Part shown: positions 7,322 to 10,694 of the stretch, piece after piece
Layout of the letters: each line of letters opens with the position of its first letter
How positions within the stretch are numbered: position 1 is the first letter of the stretch
Source of the DNA: an uncultured Chromatiaceae bacterium
Lineage (GTDB): Bacteria; Pseudomonadota; Gammaproteobacteria; Enterobacterales; Alteromonadaceae
Length of the DNA stretch: 10,694 nucleotides
NCBI GenBank assembly: GCA_946482325.1
Contig: CAMLRA010000142.1
Span: forward strand, 1-10,694
Direction: 5' to 3'
Position numbers and translations under genes: made by a program
The notes under the pieces: generated by a model
Told to the model about the DNA's origin: nothing
Seen by the model: the letters and a program-made list of their open reading frames with translations, nothing else
Database searches by the model: none

Positions 7322-8098
7322 ATGTCTGCAATCAATCTAATGCCGATGTTTTTTATTGGCCATGGTAGCCCGATGAATGCGCTGGAGTCCAACCGTTGGA
7401 CGACGCAGTGGCATCAGCAGGTGGCAGCGCTCAAACCCAAAGCCATTTTAATGATTTCTGCGCATTGGGATAAACCCGGGTTGCGGGTGCTGACCGAGCC
7501 ACAGCCCCGCACTATTCATGATTTCGGCGGTTTTCCGCAAGAACTGTATCAGCAGCAATACCCGGCACCGGGTTCGCCGGCGCTGGCGGCGCTGCTGCTG
7601 GAGTTGTTAGCGGACGATGGCGCTGTGGCTGACAGTCAGTGGGGTTTTGATCATGGCACCTGGTCGGTACTTTGCCACGCCTTCCCGGCGGCAGATGTGC
7701 CTGTGGTGCAGCTCTCCATCGACAGTCGCAAAGACGCCGCCTGGCATTTGACGCTTGGCAAAAAATTGGCGGTTTTACGTCAGGAAGGTGTGCTAATTAT
7801 GGCTTCCGGCAATATTGTGCATAACTTGCGGTTATTGGACTGGCGCGACGGCCCGGCACCGGATTGGGCAGTGCAATTCTTACAGCAAGTGCAGAGTTGT
7901 ATCGACAGTCGCGACTGGCAGAAGCTGACGGATTACCGCCACTGGGGTCAGGCTGCAGCCTTTGCAGTACCGCATCCGGACCACTTGCTGCCATTGTTTT
8001 ATCTGCTTGGCGCTGCGGACGGCACAGAACCGATATTGTGGTTTAATCAGGAGTTCACGCTGGGCAATCTGGCGATGCATAGTCTGCGGCTTGGGTAG
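7322..8098 (+). CDS. ygiD: Class III extradiol ring-cleavage dioxygenase, DODA/YgiD type
   Basis: Protein of 258 residues in the LigB-like superfamily, close to E. coli YgiD (about 262 residues), a zinc-dependent 4,5-DOPA extradiol dioxygenase that opens a catechol ring. Family motifs are all present: FFIGHGSPMNAL (His14), ILMISAHW (His48), TIHDFGGFP (His66), GFDHGTWSVL (His111), ASGNIVHNLR (His167) and VPHPDHLLPLFYLLGA (His218, His221). His14, His48 and a later histidine are the likely metal ligands. I took ATG 7322, with GGAG 6 nt upstream, over the TTG immediately before it. It has its own 5' gap of about 90 nt after the previous terminator, with only weak promoter-like elements. It converges with the small membrane protein gene; 16 nt separate the stops. 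The natural substrate in this organism is not evident. Confidence 0.9.
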   Translation: MSAINLMPMFFIGHGSPMNALESNRWTTQWHQQVAALKPKAILMISAHWDKPGLRVLTEPQPRTIHDFGGFPQELYQQQYPAPGSPALAALLLELLADDGAVADSQWGFDHGTWSVLCHAFPAADVPVVQLSIDSRKDAAWHLTLGKKLAVLRQEGVLIMASGNIVHNLRLLDWRDGPAPDWAVQFLQQVQSCIDSRDWQKLTDYRHWGQAAAFAVPHPDHLLPLFYLLGAADGTEPILWFNQEFTLGNLAMHSLRLG

Positions 8099-8103
8099 CC
8101 GCA
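8085..8103. terminator. Hairpin at a convergent gene junction, possible weak bidirectional terminator
   Basis: TGCGGCT-TGGGT-AGCCGCA forms a perfect 7-bp stem with a 5-nt loop, spanning the stop codon of the dioxygenase gene and lying just beyond the stop of the minus-strand small protein. Neither side has a T tract, so it is not a standard intrinsic terminator. Position between two convergent genes is the main argument for a role. Confidence 0.35.
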
Positions 8104-8114
8104 TCTATGCCGGC

Positions 8115-8345
8115 CTACAACCGCGCCAGTTTACGTTTCTCTTCCAGTCGCTCCGCTGCATTGCTCCACTGTTCAAGTGTCACATCCTGTTGCAACATGG
8201 CTTTGCTCAGCGCCGGCTGGGGCGCCAGAATAGCGGGTTTTGGCAACAGCAGTGTCACAGTGGCATCAACCAGTGCGATGGCAAAGAAACCAGCGACAAA
8301 ATAGCCGGCTGCTACTTTTTGTTGTTTTGTTGGGTGCCAAGCCAT
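8115..8345 (-). CDS. Unrecognised 76-residue single-span membrane protein
   Basis: I do not recognise a family. The product starts MAWHPTKQQK, has one clear hydrophobic segment (about residues 11-34, VAAGYFVAGFFAIALVDATVTLLL), then a proline-rich stretch (PKPAILAPQPA) and a charged, probably helical tail (LEQWSNAAERLEEKRKLARL). This suggests an inner-membrane protein with a short cytoplasmic N-terminus and a periplasmic C-terminus. I chose ATG 8345: AGAGG lies 7 nt upstream, whereas the in-frame ATG at 8366 has no ribosome binding site. The start overlaps the end of the upstream gene by 34 nt, which points to translational coupling and a shared role. Small but plausibly real, given the overlap, the site and the sensible topology. 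Confidence 0.7.
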   Translation of the reverse strand: MAWHPTKQQKVAAGYFVAGFFAIALVDATVTLLLPKPAILAPQPALSKAMLQQDVTLEQWSNAAERLEEKRKLARL

Positions 8346-8968
8346 GCTTTTACCTCTGCTAACCATTGTTCACGGGCGGCGGGTTTCAGTGCCCGCTCTT
8401 CAAAATATCCATACTGCAGGCGTTTATCCGATTTGAGTTCCAACATAATGCGATCCTTGCCTTCTTTTAAATCATGAAACTCCAAATCACCGGCTTTTAG
8501 CGTTGCTGCATATTTCAACACCAAAGCACGAAACTGTGGATTGAGACCTTGCGGCGCAGCCAACTCTATTCGGCACAGGTTGTTGCGACATTCACTGTCG
8601 TAGATCCGCAGCTCGTTAGCACCGACATTTTGTGCCACATGGGCAATCATAAATTCGGTGGCTTCCGCCCAGTTATCATCACGGTCCTGGTCGGCAAAAT
8701 CAGCGTTGGCAGCAATCAGCGACAATTCCAAATCACGTAATTTATTCAGCTCCAACTGGGCGTTGAGCGCCGGCAAAGCCAGCTCCGAGTATTTGGTATA
8801 AAACGACATTAACGGCGCCAAGGCTGCCGCCGTTTCGGCTTCAGATTGCCATAACGCCTGCCACTGCCAGTGCGGCGCATGGGCAAATGGCCATAGAAGA
8901 TAAGTGCAGACTCCAGCGGCCAAAGCCCTGAACTTCAAAGGAATTTGTTCTAACGACCCAAGTATCAA
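8312..8968 (-). CDS. Unrecognised membrane-anchored protein with a CxxxxC motif
   Basis: I do not recognise a named family. As read from TTG 8968 the product has 218 residues. A hydrophobic segment at about residues 15-29 (ALAAGVCTYLLWPFA) would anchor it in the inner membrane or export it. The remainder is soluble and largely helical, with acidic stretches (DFADQDRDDNWAEATEF, 90-106) and DSECRNNLCRIEL, whose Cys127 and Cys132 could form a disulfide in the periplasm. The start is uncertain: TTG has only AGGA about 10 nt upstream. An ATG at 9026, 6 nt after the ygiQ stop, opens an 18-codon ORF that ends at 8970 one frame off; removing one T from the T6 run would give a continuous 237-residue protein. 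It overlaps the next gene by 34 nt and probably follows ygiQ in one transcript. Confidence 0.75.
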   Translation of the reverse strand: MILGSLEQIPLKFRALAAGVCTYLLWPFAHAPHWQWQALWQSEAETAAALAPLMSFYTKYSELALPALNAQLELNKLRDLELSLIAANADFADQDRDDNWAEATEFMIAHVAQNVGANELRIYDSECRNNLCRIELAAPQGLNPQFRALVLKYAATLKAGDLEFHDLKEGKDRIMLELKSDKRLQYGYFEERALKPAAREQWLAEVKAWLGTQQNNKK

Positions 8969-8969
8969 C

Positions 8970-9026
8970 TCAATTACATCCTGCGAAAAAACGCGCCTGC
9001 GCTTGCGCGACCGGGCGCTGGCTCAT
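8970..9026 (-). other. 18-codon ORF between ygiQ and the unknown gene, possible frameshifted N-terminus
   Basis: ATG 9026 lies 6 nt after the ygiQ stop and reads MSQRPVAQAQARFFAGCN before TGA at 8972-8970, one base from the TTG of the downstream gene. In the other frame the sequence after the T6 run reads SQDVIE and continues directly into LILGSLEQIP of the downstream protein. It is either the true N-terminus separated by a one-base indel, a short coupling leader, or chance. Confidence 0.35.
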
Positions 9027-9032
9027 ATGCGG

Positions 9033-10694
9033 TCAGCCTTTGCCTTTTTTATAAGACGCCTGACCCGACGATTTAGACGTTTGTTGCTGTTTGCGAATAA
9101 GCGCTTCTTTCACCGGATTCATGCCGGTGTGTTTGGTCACGGCAATTTTGCCGCCGGCTTTAGGTTTGAGATTTTTCTCATCGCGTGTCTCTTCCGGCAC
9201 CAGGCAACCTTTGCCTTTGCCGATGAGTTTGCCAAGGCCCATTTTTAGCAACGCTTCGCGGATCATCGGCCAGCCGGCCGGATCATGGTAACGCAGTAAT
9301 GCTTTGTGCAGCCGGCGCTGGCGCTCACCTTTGGCGACCGCGACTTTCTCGGTATTGCCTTTTAAATTCTTCAGCGAATTTAATTCGGTATGATAAATTG
9401 TTGTGGCATTGGCCATCGGGCTTGGGTAGAAGTTTTGCACCTGATCTAGACGGAAATCGCGCTCTTTCAGCCACAGCGCCAGATTGACCATGTCGAGATC
9501 GGTGGTGCCCGGATGCGCCGAGATAAAATACGGGATCAGGTATTGTTCTTTCCCGGCTTCGCGGCTGTATTTGTCAAACATCGCCTTAAATTTGTCATAA
9601 GCCCCCATACCCGGCTTCATCATTTTCGACAATGGGCCTTCTTCGGTGTGCTCTGGCGCAATCTTTAAATAACCACCGACGTGGTGCTGCACCAGCTCGC
9701 GCACGTAATTCGGATCTTCCACTGCGAGGTCATAACGTACGCCGGAGGCGACCAGCACTTTTTTTACGCCGGGCAGTTTACGCGCCGAGCGGTATAAATC
9801 GACGGTTGGGCTTTGGTCGGTGTCCATGTGCTCACAAATGGTCGGATAAACACAAGACGGCCGGCGACAGGTTTGTTCGGCTTTGGGATTTTTACAGCGC
9901 AGCCGGTACATGTTGGCGGTCGGGCCACCTAAATCGGAAATGACGCCGGTAAAACCCGGAACTTTGTCGCGAATTTCTTCGATTTCACGCAAAATCGATT
10001 CTTTCGAGCGACTCTGAATAATCCGACCTTCATGTTCGGTAATAGAGCAGAATGAACAGCCACCGAAACAACCGCGCATGATATTAACCGACGTTTTAAT
10101 CATGTCGTACGCCGGGATTTTGGCTTTGCCATACACCGGATGCGGTACACGCTGATACGGCAGACCAAACACACCATCCATTTCTTCCGTTGTTAATGGA
10201 AAGGCCGGCGGATTGAGCCAGACCGAACGGTCGCCGTGGCGCTGCATAATAGCGCGGGCGCACCCCGGGTTGGTTTCCTGGTGCAAAATACGCGACGCAT
10301 GCGCATACAGCGGCTTGTTCACGCTGACCTGCTCAAAAGCCGGCAGCTTCACATAGGTTTTTTCCCAGGGTTTTTGCCGTGGTGGTTGCACCAGAATTGG
10401 CTTGGCTTCAACTTCAGCGGGTTTGGACAGGTCAATGCCGGCCTGCGCGAATTCTGAATAGCTGCTACAACCAACATCGTCCGCGCCATAAGGATTTGGA
10501 ATAGGGTCAATTTTGCCGACTTTATCGATAGCGGTCGAATCGACGCCGCGCCATTCAGGTAAAGGTTCTTTGCGGATCACCGCTGTGCCACGGATATCTT
10601 GTAAGTTGCTGATTGGCTCGCCGGCAGCCAGCCGGTGCGCCACTTCCACCAACGGGCGCTCCGCATTGCCGTAAATCAGCAGTTCAGCTTTGGC
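9033..10694 (-). CDS. ygiQ: YgiQ family radical SAM protein (5' end outside window)
   Basis: The visible part is 553 residues; the frame stays open to the window edge, where it reads [18 protein letters not shown], so the true start lies beyond 10694. E. coli YgiQ has about 740 residues. The radical SAM cluster motif CFGGCSFC (CxxxCxxC, codons at 10070-10047) is intact and should bind a 4Fe-4S cluster with S-adenosylmethionine. Other family landmarks are [34 protein letters not shown], the extra cysteine set [15 protein letters not shown], and [18 protein letters not shown] with [16 protein letters not shown] in the C-terminal (DUF3362-type) region. The last 30 residues are basic and low in complexity (ending QASYKKGKG). 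The reaction catalysed by this widespread family is not established to my knowledge. It appears to be the first visible gene of a minus-strand unit with the two unknown membrane proteins. Confidence 0.93.
   Translation of the reverse strand, partial: AKAELLIYGNAERPLVEVAHRLAAGEPISNLQDIRGTAVIRKEPLPEWRGVDSTAIDKVGKIDPIPNPYGADDVGCSSYSEFAQAGIDLSKPAEVEAKPILVQPPRQKPWEKTYVKLPAFEQVSVNKPLYAHASRILHQETNPGCARAIMQRHGDRSVWLNPPAFPLTTEEMDGVFGLPYQRVPHPVYGKAKIPAYDMIKTSVNIMRGCFGGCSFCSITEHEGRIIQSRSKESILREIEEIRDKVPGFTGVISDLGGPTANMYRLRCKNPKAEQTCRRPSCVYPTICEHMDTDQSPTVDLYRSARKLPGVKKVLVASGVRYDLAVEDPNYVRELVQHHVGGYLKIAPEHTEEGPLSKMMKPGMGAYDKFKAMFDKYSREAGKEQYLIPYFISAHPGTTDLDMVNLALWLKERDFRLDQVQNFYPSPMANATTIYHTELNSLKNLKGNTEKVAVAKGERQRRLHKALLRYHDPAGWPMIREALLKMGLGKLIGKGKGCLVPEETRDEKNLKPKAGGKIAVTKHTGMNPVKEALIRKQQQTSKSSGQASYKKGKG

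Noticed and set aside
1..10694. Search for mobile elements, CRISPR repeats, tRNA/rRNA genes, toxin-antitoxin or defence genes
   Set aside because: No long direct or inverted repeats, regular repeat-spacer pattern, transposase or RNA gene was seen; gaps between genes are all under 300 nt.

Overview
The window looks like an ordinary chromosomal stretch from a marine or freshwater gammaproteobacterium of the Alteromonadales/Chromatiales type. A Rheinheimera-like genome is my best guess, from gene content (DUF979 permease next to pcp, a TolB-like propeller fused to an amidohydrolase, DUF1289, ygiQ) and a GC content of roughly 50-55% by eye. The genus is inference. I see no rRNA, tRNA, CRISPR array, insertion sequence, integrase or phage gene.

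Left part (1-1637): the 3' end of a DUF979 membrane permease gene is followed 12 nt later by a pyroglutamyl-peptidase gene (pcp), probably one operon. It converges tail to tail with a membrane-anchored NodB-type polysaccharide deacetylase on the minus strand.

Middle-left (1638-3742, minus strand): a clear intrinsic terminator closes a unit made of a CPA2-type cation:proton antiporter with a C-terminal nucleotide-binding domain and, upstream of it, a small cysteine-rich DUF1289 protein. The antiporter uses a TTG start behind a strong ribosome binding site. The roughly 250-nt gap to the next gene is divergent and carries an FNR/Anr-like dyad.

Centre (3992-7227, plus strand): a 1061-residue exported protein combines a signal peptide, a long WD40/TolB-type beta-propeller region and a C-terminal amidohydrolase barrel whose metal ligands look non-canonical. 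It ends in a strong terminator. A zinc-type extradiol dioxygenase (YgiD/DODA family) follows on the same strand.

Right part (8115-10694, minus strand): a 5'-truncated ygiQ (radical SAM) gene leads into two unrecognised genes, a membrane-anchored protein with a CxxxxC motif and a 76-residue single-span membrane protein whose start overlaps it. The first of these has an ambiguous start: a single-base shift in a T6 run would join it to an ATG just after the ygiQ stop.

Most genes here are housekeeping or metabolic, and I see no defence or mobile system. The items most worth a second look are the altered metal site of the propeller-amidohydrolase, the unknown two-gene membrane pair behind ygiQ with its possible frameshift, and the DUF979-pcp linkage.
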